A program made the translations under genes and the position numbers. 64,000 bases of DNA from Bacteroidia bacterium (GTDB lineage Bacteria > Bacteroidota > Bacteroidia > B-17B0 > Aurantibacillaceae), in assembly GCA_018000995.1 (NCBI GenBank), contig JAGNIU010000014.1, positions 25,427 to 89,426 of the forward strand, read 5' to 3'. Shown here piece by piece: positions 42,919-49,987 of the stretch. Positions within the stretch are counted from its first letter, which is position 1. The number at the start of each line of letters is the position of its first letter. A model generated the notes under the pieces. That model was not told where the DNA came from, did no database searches, and was given only the letters and a program-made list of their open reading frames with translations.

Positions 42919-42971
42919 CTGTATTACTGTTTCGGTTAATATAGCTTGTCAGGTCGAGCGTAATCGAGACC
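42917..42971 (+). promoter_or_regulatory. hairpin region after the second Cys leader peptide
   Basis: A 10-bp stem-loop at 42917-42946 overlaps the leader stop codon. A second, weaker hairpin GGTC...GACC lies at 42953-42971, in a phrase (GGTCGAGCG...CGAGACC) that resembles recurring Bacteroidota intergenic repeats. Neither is followed by a T-run. Confidence 0.5.
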
Positions 42972-43013
42972 AAATCCGGAACATCAATATTAAACAACTA
43001 AAAAATTATTAAA

Positions 43014-43787
43014 ATGAGCAAAGAAACAATATATCCAAAATTAACAGTAGTAGGCGCCGGTCCTGGTGATGTAGAATTAATAACAGTAAAGGCAATAAAT
43101 GCTTTAAGCGAAGCCGATGTGATTCTTTACGATGCACTAGTAAACAAAGAACTTTTAAAGTACGCGCCAATCGATGCCTTAAAAATTTACGTAGGAAAGC
43201 GTAAGAACAAACACGAGTATACGCAAGAGCAAATTAATAATTTAATTGTCGACTTCGCTTTCACGCATGGAAGAGTAGTGCGTTTAAAAGGCGGCGACCC
43301 TTTTGTATTTGGAAGAGGAAGCGAAGAAATCCAATACGCCGAAGCATTCAACATTGAAACAGCAGTGGTTCCCGGTATTTCAAGTTCAATTGGGGTGCCC
43401 GGCGCAAGTGGAATTCCCGTAACGCACCGAGGTATCAGCGAAAGTTTTTGGGTGATTACAGCAACAACCCAGAACGGAAAACTATCTCAAGACATTGAGG
43501 TCGCAGCAAAATCAAATGCAACAGTTGTTATTTTAATGGGCTTGGGAAAACTAAAGGAGATAGTTGAAATTTATAAACGCGAAGGAAAATCTGAAACACT
43601 AATAGGAATAATTCAGAACGGAACATTAGCAACCGAGAATGTAGCGCTTGGAACCATCAATACAATTATTGATGAAGTAAAGGAGCAGAACATAAAATCA
43701 CCGGCGGTAATTGTTATTGGTGAAGTTGTGAAATTTCATAAATATTATTCGGCGCTTAGCACTAACTGGAATTACTCTCTTAATTAA
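43014..43787 (+). CDS. cobA: uroporphyrinogen-III C-methyltransferase
   Basis: The 257-aa SUMT enzyme methylates uroporphyrinogen III at C-2 and C-7 using SAM to make precorrin-2, the precursor of siroheme, the cofactor of the preceding sulfite reductase. The N-terminal VVGAGPGDVELITVKAINAL, VRLKGGDPFVFGRGSEE and VPGISSSIGVPGASGIPVTHRG motifs are all present. The length is typical of single-domain SUMT. It starts 95 nt after the second Cys leader and is followed with no gap by the siroheme-synthase/TauE fusion, so the two act in one pathway. Confidence 0.95.
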   Translation: MSKETIYPKLTVVGAGPGDVELITVKAINALSEADVILYDALVNKELLKYAPIDALKIYVGKRKNKHEYTQEQINNLIVDFAFTHGRVVRLKGGDPFVFGRGSEEIQYAEAFNIETAVVPGISSSIGVPGASGIPVTHRGISESFWVITATTQNGKLSQDIEVAAKSNATVVILMGLGKLKEIVEIYKREGKSETLIGIIQNGTLATENVALGTINTIIDEVKEQNIKSPAVIVIGEVVKFHKYYSALSTNWNYSLN

Positions 43788-45281
43788 TTGGACAAAACTC
43801 AAAATAATTTATTTCCGATTTTTCTAAAGCTGGAAGAATTAAATCTACTCATAGTGGGCGGCGGTCATATTGCGTTAGAGAAAATAACGGCGGTATTAAA
43901 TAACAGCCCGCAAACAAAAATCAGAATAATTGCAAAAACAATTTCTTCTGAAATAAAAACGCTTGTTAAGAATTTTCCAAATGTTGTTTTAATTGAGAAG
44001 CAGTATGAAGAAAAAGATTTAGAAAACAGCGATTTGATTATTGCGGCCGTTGGGGATATTGAACTAAGCACAACTATAAAAGAGCACGCCAACAAAAGAA
44101 AAATACTGTTGAATGCGGCCGATAAACCAGCGCTTTGTGATTTTTATTTGGGCTCCATTGTGCAAAAGGGCGATCTGAAAATTGCTATTTCTACCAATGG
44201 GAAATCACCCACAATGGCAAAGCGGATTAAGGAAACATTGAATGAAGTTTTTCCGGACGAAACACAAGAGGTACTGGAAAATTTATTTGTAATACGCGAG
44301 AATCTGAAAACTGATTTCAATCATAAAGTAAAAACACTTAATCACATCACACGCGAACTAACTTTACCAAAGGAAAAGAAAAGCGTGAGCAAAAGAATCG
44401 CCATTGCAGCATTATATTCTGTTAGTGTAATTGTGTTAATGATTATCGGACATCTTGTTTTGTCTTATGTACCAATGCAAGACATAAAAGATATAGGATA
44501 TGCGATAACAAATAATTTGGATGCGAATTTTGCGCTTTACGTAGCGGGAGGTTTTGTTGCACAAATGATCGATGGCGCACTAGGAATGGCTTATGGTGTT
44601 AGTGTAACAAGTTTTTTGTTAAGCTTGGGTTTGCCTGCAATTACCCCCGCAATTGCCAGCGCAAGCATGCATGCGTCAGAAATATTGACCACAGGCTCTT
44701 CATCATTAGTTTATATGCGTTACAAAAACGTAAATAAAAAATTGTTCAAAAAATTGGTATGGCCGGGAATTCTTGGCGCAACATTAGGCGCTATTTCCGT
44801 TTCTTTTTTGAGCAAAGAAAATTTTGTCTGGATAAAACCTTTAGTTTCTGTGTATACATTAATTCTTGGCTCTTTAATTATCGTCCGCGCATTAAATATT
44901 CAACTACGCAATAAAGAAAAAATCCGCAAAATATTTCCGGTTGCTTTATTCGGCGGCTACCTCGATTCCGTTGGCGGCGGCGGTTGGGGACCAATAGTAA
45001 CAACTTCTTTAGTTGCGGGTGGACGGAATTTGCGTTACTCCATCGGCTCATCGCATCTTGCTAAATTTTTTGTCGCAGTAATAAGTACGATTACTTTTTT
45101 TCTCATTATTGGTTTAAGTCATTGGCAAATTATTTTTGGACTTGTTGTTGGGGGAATGATTGCCGCACCAATTTCAATTTACTTATCAAATAAAATTCCA
45201 ACTAAAAAAGGACTGATTTTGGTTGGCATTGTAGTTATAATTATCAGTCTGAAAACAATTATACAGAGTTTAATATGTTAA
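43788..45281 (+). CDS. fusion of siroheme-synthase N-terminal domain (precorrin-2 dehydrogenase) and TauE/SafE-family transporter
   Basis: The 497-aa protein has a Rossmann NAD-binding start, LEELNLLIVGGGHIALEKI. It continues with the CysG-N/Met8-like region (AVGDIELSTTIKEHANKR, DFYLGSIVQKGDLKIAISTNGKSP), about residues 1-195, which oxidises precorrin-2 and may chelate iron. From about residue 200 there are about eight transmembrane segments of the TSUP/TauE family (AGGFVAQMIDGALGMAYGV, DSVGGGGWGPIVTTSLVA). Fusing siroheme synthesis to a sulfite/sulfate-type exporter ties cofactor supply to substrate transport. The start is a TTG adjacent to the cobA stop; no ATG is nearby. The gene overlaps the following reductase gene by 7 nt. 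Confidence 0.85.
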   Translation: MDKTQNNLFPIFLKLEELNLLIVGGGHIALEKITAVLNNSPQTKIRIIAKTISSEIKTLVKNFPNVVLIEKQYEEKDLENSDLIIAAVGDIELSTTIKEHANKRKILLNAADKPALCDFYLGSIVQKGDLKIAISTNGKSPTMAKRIKETLNEVFPDETQEVLENLFVIRENLKTDFNHKVKTLNHITRELTLPKEKKSVSKRIAIAALYSVSVIVLMIIGHLVLSYVPMQDIKDIGYAITNNLDANFALYVAGGFVAQMIDGALGMAYGVSVTSFLLSLGLPAITPAIASASMHASEILTTGSSSLVYMRYKNVNKKLFKKLVWPGILGATLGAISVSFLSKENFVWIKPLVSVYTLILGSLIIVRALNIQLRNKEKIRKIFPVALFGGYLDSVGGGGWGPIVTTSLVAGGRNLRYSIGSSHLAKFFVAVISTITFFLIIGLSHWQIIFGLVVGGMIAAPISIYLSNKIPTKKGLILVGIVVIIISLKTIIQSLIC

Positions 45282-46285
45282 CAACAGACATAGCCATCAT
45301 CGGCGCAGGACCAGTAGCATTATTCACCATCTTCGAAGCAGGATTATTAAAAATGCGTTGTCATTTAATTGACTATTTGCCTCAGGTAGGCGGACAACTT
45401 TCAGAGATCTATCCTAAAAAACCAATTTATGATATTCCCGGTTTTCCGAGTGTATTGGCACAAGAGTTAGTAGATAATTTAGTGAAGCAGGCAGAACCAT
45501 TTAAACCAACTTATACTTTAGGTGAGAGAATAGAATCACTAAATAAAATTGGAGAGCGTGATTTTATCTTGGAAACAAACATGGGCACAAAAATCTCAGC
45601 ACAAGTAGTTGTCATTGCCGGCGGACTCGGTTGTTTTGAACCCCGTAAGCCGGAAGTAAAAGATTTAGAAAAATTCGAGAACGGAAAAGGCGTTTCGTAT
45701 ATGGTATTGGATCCCGAATCTTATCGCGATAAAAAAATTATAATTGCAGGTGGTGGCGACAGCGCTTTAGATTGGACTATATTTTTGTCAAACATCGCAA
45801 AAGAAATTACATTGGTTCACAGAAGCGAATCCTTCCGCGGCGCACCTGATAGCGTGAACAAAGTGTTGAAATTAGCAGAGGAAGGAAAAATAAAATTATT
45901 CCTAAACAGTAATCTTACCGAAGTTAGTGGCGATTCAGTTTTGAAAACCGTAAGCCTTATCAGTACTAAAACAACCGAAACACAAATCGTAGAAGCCGAC
46001 AATTTAATTCCTCTTTTTGGATTGAGTCCGAAATTAGGACCAATAGAAAATTGGGGACTGAACATTGATAAAAACGCTATTGAAGTGAATACAGAAGATT
46101 ACAGCACAAACATTTCAGGGGTTTATGCGATTGGCGATATCAATACTTATAAAAATAAACTGAAGTTGATTTTATGTGGTTTCCATGAGGCTGCTTTGAT
46201 GAGTCATAGTGCCTATAAATACATTAATCCCGGGGTGAAATATACCATGAAATATACCACTGTAAACGGTGTAAATTCATTCTAA
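45275..46285 (+). CDS. ferredoxin-NADP+ reductase (thioredoxin-reductase-like type)
   Basis: The 336-aa flavoprotein begins with the FAD motif DIAIIGAGPVALFTIFEAG and DYLPQVGGQLSEIYP. A central NAD(P)-binding motif (KIIIAGGGDSALDWTIFLS) and a C-terminal FAD motif (GVYAIGDINTY) follow. The arrangement and lack of a redox-active CxxC identify the TrxR-like ferredoxin-NADP reductase (FNR) of Bacteroidota and Bacillus type. It probably passes electrons from NADPH to ferredoxin for the sulfite reductase. It overlaps the upstream gene by 7 nt, implying translational coupling. Substrate specificity (NADPH versus NADH) is not proven. Confidence 0.9.
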   Translation: MLTTDIAIIGAGPVALFTIFEAGLLKMRCHLIDYLPQVGGQLSEIYPKKPIYDIPGFPSVLAQELVDNLVKQAEPFKPTYTLGERIESLNKIGERDFILETNMGTKISAQVVVIAGGLGCFEPRKPEVKDLEKFENGKGVSYMVLDPESYRDKKIIIAGGGDSALDWTIFLSNIAKEITLVHRSESFRGAPDSVNKVLKLAEEGKIKLFLNSNLTEVSGDSVLKTVSLISTKTTETQIVEADNLIPLFGLSPKLGPIENWGLNIDKNAIEVNTEDYSTNISGVYAIGDINTYKNKLKLILCGFHEAALMSHSAYKYINPGVKYTMKYTTVNGVNSF

Positions 46286-46303
46286 ATTCGGTATCTTTAA
46301 AGC

Positions 46304-46717
46304 ATGAAAGTTATTATAAAAAGAACAGACGATGATTTTGCCATGGAGGCAAAAAACGAAGATGGAAACATCATCACCATGGATGGCCCACCAAATTTAG
46401 GCGGACATAATTCAGGCTTCCGTCCAACACAATTATTATTAGCCGCAGTTGGTGGTTGTAGTGCGATTGATGTCGTAATGATTTTGAAAAAACAAAAACA
46501 AAGAATCGATTCTTTTGAAATTGAGGTGGACGGAGAAAAGGAAGCGGTGGAAGAATATTCGTTATTCCGAAACATTGTTATCCATTTCAAATTGAAAGGC
46601 GAAATAGAATTAGAGAAAGCAGAACGCGCCGTACAATTATCAATTGATAAATACTGTTCGGTATCTAAAACATTAGAACCAACAGCAAAAATTACTTATA
46701 AAGTTAGTGTAAATTAA
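46304..46717 (+). CDS. OsmC/Ohr-family protein
   Basis: The 137-aa protein has the OsmC fold: GPPNLGGHNSGFRPTQLLLAAVGGCSAIDVVMILKK at the centre and KYCSVSKTLEPTAKITYKV near the end (shown only to mark the two Cys, GGCS and KYCS). These are the two reactive Cys of the family, which reduce organic hydroperoxides in characterised members. Here the context is sulfur assimilation, so a role linked to thiols or redox is plausible but not shown. It lies 18 nt after the FNR gene and is probably co-transcribed. Confidence 0.88.
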   Translation: MKVIIKRTDDDFAMEAKNEDGNIITMDGPPNLGGHNSGFRPTQLLLAAVGGCSAIDVVMILKKQKQRIDSFEIEVDGEKEAVEEYSLFRNIVIHFKLKGEIELEKAERAVQLSIDKYCSVSKTLEPTAKITYKVSVN

Positions 46718-46755
46718 CCCTTCCAAGGGAATGTCTGCCTGTGGCAGACGAGGGA
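46717..46755 (+). repeat. two-hairpin intergenic repeat, third copy
   Basis: CCCTTCCAAGGG (46718-46729) followed by a perfect 7-bp hairpin GTCTGCC-TGT-GGCAGAC (46733-46749) and GAGGGATG. The layout is the same as at 28754-28798. It lies between the OsmC and PLP-enzyme genes and could act as an mRNA structure or REP-like element. Confidence 0.6.
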
Positions 46756-46759
46756 TGTT

Positions 46760-47926
46760 ATGAAAGATAAAAAACTTGAAACACAAGCCATACGCGCACA
46801 AATGGAACGTAGCGAAAACAACGAGCACTCCGCTCCATTGTATTTAACTTCCAGTTTTGTATTTGATACAGCTGAAGATATGCGCGCCGCTTTCAACGAT
46901 GAGAGCGATGCTTTTATTTATTCGCGATACACAAACCCAAACAATAATGAATTCGTAAATAAAGTTTGTTTAATGGAAGGTGCAGAAGCAGGTGTTGCAT
47001 TAGCTTCGGGAATGGCCGCTATTTACACAACGTTTATGGCTTTATTGAAATCGGGCGATCATATTGTTTCGTGTTCTTCTGTTTTCGGCGCAACGCACGC
47101 ACTCTTCACAAAGTATTTTCCTAAATTAAATATTTCGCACTCGTATTTTAATATTAAGAATCCGAATGACATTGAAAAATTAATAAAGCCTGAAACACGT
47201 TTTATTTATTTGGAAACGCCAACGAATCCGGCTATCGAATTAATTGATTTGGAATTTGTAGTTGCTATTGCTAAAAAACACAACAAACTTTTAATTGTAG
47301 ATAATTGTTTCGCCACTCCATATTTGCAACAACCTATTAAATACGGCGCAGACTTAGTTATTCACTCCGCAACCAAATACATGGACGGACAAGGCCGAGT
47401 TTTAGGCGGAGTTGTGGTTGGAAAAAAAGAATTAATCAACGAAATTTATTTATTCGGAAGAATAACAGGGCCTTCGATGAGTCCGTTTAATGCCTGGGTA
47501 TTAAGTAAAAGTTTAGAAACGCTAGCATTAAGAATGGATCGTCATTGCGAGAATGCACTGCACATCGCGGAAGCTTTAGAAAAAAATTCAGCTCTAGAAA
47601 ACGTTTCATATCCTTTTTTAAAGTCACATCCTCATCACGCTATTGCAAAAAAACAAATGAAAGCGGGCGGAGGAATTATTACGGTTACAGTGAACGGCGG
47701 ATTAGAAGGCGCGAAGAAATTCATGGATAAATTACAATTGATAAAAATTTCTCCAAACCTAGGTGATTCAAGAACCATCGCAACACATCCTGCTTCATCT
47801 ACACATTGTAAATTAAGCGAAGAGGAAAGATTATCTGTAGGAATTTCCCAAGGCTTAATTCGTATTTCAATAGGATTAGAAAATAGAGAAGATATTTTAA
47901 ACGATATTCAACAAGCATTAAAATAA
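46760..47926 (+). CDS. metZ: O-succinyl/O-acetylhomoserine sulfhydrylase-type PLP enzyme
   Basis: The 388-aa protein belongs to the Cys/Met metabolism PLP family. The internal-aldimine lysine is in HSATKYMDGQGRVLGG. Other hallmarks are YSRYTNPNNNEFVNK at residues of about 53-67, GMAAIYTTFMALLKSGDH and ETPTNPAIELIDL. It probably uses sulfide made by the sulfite reductase to form homocysteine from an O-acylhomoserine, connecting sulfate reduction to methionine. Cystathionine gamma-synthase/lyase activity cannot be excluded, hence the tentative symbol. It follows the OsmC gene after a repeat element and precedes cysH by about 25 nt. Confidence 0.82.
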   Translation: MKDKKLETQAIRAQMERSENNEHSAPLYLTSSFVFDTAEDMRAAFNDESDAFIYSRYTNPNNNEFVNKVCLMEGAEAGVALASGMAAIYTTFMALLKSGDHIVSCSSVFGATHALFTKYFPKLNISHSYFNIKNPNDIEKLIKPETRFIYLETPTNPAIELIDLEFVVAIAKKHNKLLIVDNCFATPYLQQPIKYGADLVIHSATKYMDGQGRVLGGVVVGKKELINEIYLFGRITGPSMSPFNAWVLSKSLETLALRMDRHCENALHIAEALEKNSALENVSYPFLKSHPHHAIAKKQMKAGGGIITVTVNGGLEGAKKFMDKLQLIKISPNLGDSRTIATHPASSTHCKLSEEERLSVGISQGLIRISIGLENREDILNDIQQALK

Positions 47927-47928
47927 AA

Positions 47929-47953
47929 CTCTGCGCCTTTGCGTCTCTGCGTG
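47929..47953 (+). repeat. intergenic repeat phrase overlapping the start of cysH
   Basis: CTCTGCGCCTTTGCG followed by TCTCTGCGTG is a phrase that recurs upstream of genes in many bacterial genomes. It overlaps the alternative TTG start (47939) and reaches the chosen GTG (47951). It suggests the upstream TTG is not the true start. Confidence 0.45.
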
Positions 47954-48649
47954 AAACAAATAAACGACATATCTAATTTAATTGCCGGAAAAACCGCAGA
48001 TGAAATCCTTGAAACTATTTCGGAATTGTCCTCTGAGAAAATCGTTTTTTCAACCAGTCTTAGTTACGAAGACCAAGTTATCTCACACATAATCTTTTCT
48101 AAAAACTTAAATATTGAAATTTTCACTTTAGATACCGGTCGCTTGTTTTCAGAAACCTATTCTGTTTTTAATAGTACGCGCGACAGATATAAAAATGAAA
48201 TCAAAACCTATTATCCAAAAACGGAGGCTGTGGAAAAATTAGTTTCTTCAAAAGGCCCCAATAGTTTTTACGAATCAGTTGAGAATAGAAAAGAATGTTG
48301 TCATATCCGAAAAGTAGAACCATTGAAACGCGCTTTAGCAGGAAAGACAATTTGGATTACTGGAATAAGAGCCGAACATTCTGCTAACCGTCACGATATG
48401 AAAAATGTGGAATGGGACGAAGCGAATCAAATAATTAAAATTCATCCATTATTGAATTGGACATTTGAAGAAACAAAAGCCTACATCAACAAGCATAATA
48501 TCCCTTACAATTCTTTACACGATAAAGGTTTTGTAAGTATTGGTTGTCAACCCTGCACAAGAGCAATTAAAACAGGAGAAGATTTTCGAGCAGGGCGTTG
48601 GTGGTGGGAAGACAACACAAAAAAAGAATGCGGTTTACACACAAAATAA
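47951..48649 (+). CDS. cysH: adenylyl/phosphoadenylyl-sulfate reductase
   Basis: From GTG at 47951 the protein is 232 aa (MKQINDISNLIAG). It has the PP-loop-like start STSLSYEDQVISHI and the FTLDTGRLFSETY segment. It carries a CC pair in RKECCHIRKVEPL and a CxxC in GCQPCTRAIK, the two Cys pairs that hold a 4Fe-4S cluster in APS-type reductases. This favours APS over PAPS as substrate, consistent with absence of an APS kinase gene here. The product is sulfite. An earlier TTG start at 47939 would lie in a repeat phrase. cysD starts 1 nt after its stop. Confidence 0.9.
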   Translation: MKQINDISNLIAGKTADEILETISELSSEKIVFSTSLSYEDQVISHIIFSKNLNIEIFTLDTGRLFSETYSVFNSTRDRYKNEIKTYYPKTEAVEKLVSSKGPNSFYESVENRKECCHIRKVEPLKRALAGKTIWITGIRAEHSANRHDMKNVEWDEANQIIKIHPLLNWTFEETKAYINKHNIPYNSLHDKGFVSIGCQPCTRAIKTGEDFRAGRWWWEDNTKKECGLHTK

Positions 48650-48650
48650 A

Positions 48651-49562
48651 ATGAGCAAGTACTATTTAGATTATTTAGAACAATTAGAATCAGAAGCTAT
48701 TCACATTATGCGTGAAGTGGCCGGACAATTTGAAAAACCCGCGCTGTTATTTAGCGGAGGAAAAGATTCTATTACATTAGTGAGATTAGCGGAGAAAGCG
48801 TTTCGTCCCGGTAAATTTCCTTTTCCATTAGTTCATATTGATACAGGACATAATTTCAAAGAGGCCATAGATTACCGTGACAATATGGTAAAACAAATGG
48901 GCGAGAAATTAATTGTGCGTTACGTTGAAGATACTATAAGAGAAAAAAAATTAGCAGAACCAAAAGGAAAATTCGCCAGCAGAAATGCTTTGCAGACATA
49001 TACATTATTAGATACAATTGAAGAATTTGGTTTTGATGCTTGTATTGGCGGCGCTCGTCGTGATGAAGAAAAAGCCAGAGCAAAAGAAAGAATTTTTTCA
49101 GTACGTGATGAGTTCGGTTCGTGGGATCCAAAATTGCAACGTCCGGAATTGTGGAATATTTACAATGGTAAAATTCACAAAGGCGAAAATGTTAGATGTT
49201 TTCCTATTAGCAACTGGACAGAATTAGATGTTTGGAATTATATCAAAAAGGAAAAAATTCCTTTACCAAGTATATATTTTGCTCATGAACGTGAATGCGT
49301 TGTCACTAATCAAAATCAATTAATAGCAGTTTCGGATTTCATACAAATTGAGCCGACCGATAAGATTGTAAAAAAGACAGTACGTTATAGAACTGTTGGT
49401 GATATGACTTGTACTGCGGCGGTTGAAAGTAATGCATCAACTATTGATGATATTGTAAAAGAAATTGCCATCTCCCGCTTAAGCGAAAGAGGCGAAACAA
49501 GAATTGATGATCAAGTCTCAGAAGCGGCGATGGAAGATAGAAAAAAGGGAGGATATTTTTAG
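48651..49562 (+). CDS. cysD: sulfate adenylyltransferase subunit 2
   Basis: The 303-aa PP-loop ATP pyrophosphatase subunit activates sulfate to APS together with CysN. The ATP-binding motif is LLFSGGKDSI near residues 29-38, with HIDTGHNFKEAI and GGARRDEEKARAKERIFS further on. I use the ATG at 48651; an in-frame start at 48540 would extend back into cysH and is not supported. Length is typical (about 300 aa). The usual partner cysN is separated from it by an inserted four-helix-bundle gene rather than being adjacent. Confidence 0.96.
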   Translation: MSKYYLDYLEQLESEAIHIMREVAGQFEKPALLFSGGKDSITLVRLAEKAFRPGKFPFPLVHIDTGHNFKEAIDYRDNMVKQMGEKLIVRYVEDTIREKKLAEPKGKFASRNALQTYTLLDTIEEFGFDACIGGARRDEEKARAKERIFSVRDEFGSWDPKLQRPELWNIYNGKIHKGENVRCFPISNWTELDVWNYIKKEKIPLPSIYFAHERECVVTNQNQLIAVSDFIQIEPTDKIVKKTVRYRTVGDMTCTAAVESNASTIDDIVKEIAISRLSERGETRIDDQVSEAAMEDRKKGGYF

Positions 49563-49579
49563 TTATGAATTATGATTTT
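49561..49579. repeat. left inverted repeat flanking the four-helix-bundle gene
   Basis: AGTTATGAATTATGATTT is, on the other strand, a 16/18 match to the right repeat at 49958-49975. It starts just at the cysD stop codon. Confidence 0.6.
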
Positions 49580-49597
49580 AGAATGATGAATTAAGGT

Positions 49598-49966
49598 ATG
49601 GTTAAGGAGAAGAATATATTTGTTACAAAGTCATTTGCTTTTGCAATTGAAATAGTAAAAACTTACCAGAGAATTACGGAGCAAAGAAAAGAATACGTAT
49701 TAACAAGGCAATTATTACGGAGTGGGACAGCTGTGGGAGCTTTAATACGGGAAGCGCAAAATGCGGAAAGCAAGGCAGATTTTATTCATAAACTAGCAAT
49801 CGCTCAAAAGGAATGCGATGAAACAATCTATTGGTTGGAATTAATGAAGGAAACAGATTATTTAAGTGAAACAGATTTTAATAAACTTAAAAACGAGTCT
49901 ACGGAACTTTTGAAAATGCTACGGAGTTCAATCATGACAACAAAACAAAAAATTTATAAATCATAA
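49598..49966 (+). CDS. four-helix bundle protein (S23/IVS-type), inserted between cysD and cysN
   Basis: The 122-aa protein is all-helical: SFAFAIEIVKTYQRITEQRKE, then RQLLRSGTAVGALIREAQNA and SKADFIHKLAIAQKECDETIYWLELM. These are the conserved stretches of the four-helix bundle family related to the 23S rRNA intervening sequence-encoded protein. The family is widespread and often found as isolated small inserts. Here the gene breaks the usual cysD-cysN adjacency and is bracketed by imperfect inverted repeats that touch the cysD stop and the gene's own stop. This suggests a small mobile cassette. It has no obvious role in sulfate activation. Confidence 0.88.
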   Translation: MVKEKNIFVTKSFAFAIEIVKTYQRITEQRKEYVLTRQLLRSGTAVGALIREAQNAESKADFIHKLAIAQKECDETIYWLELMKETDYLSETDFNKLKNESTELLKMLRSSIMTTKQKIYKS

Positions 49967-49975
49967 CTCATAATT
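49958..49975. repeat. right inverted repeat flanking the four-helix-bundle gene
   Basis: AAATCATAACTCATAATT contains the gene's TAA stop. It is an inverted copy, with 2 differences in 18, of the left repeat at 49561-49579. Confidence 0.6.
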
Positions 49976-49987
49976 TATAATTAATAA

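Noticed and set aside
42917..42971. Intrinsic terminator after the second Cys leader
   Set aside because: A stem-loop is present, but no T-run follows either hairpin, so I list it only as an mRNA structure.
47939..47950. TTG at 47939 as cysH start
   Set aside because: It lies inside an intergenic repeat phrase; GTG at 47951 is a better start and leads straight into the conserved region.
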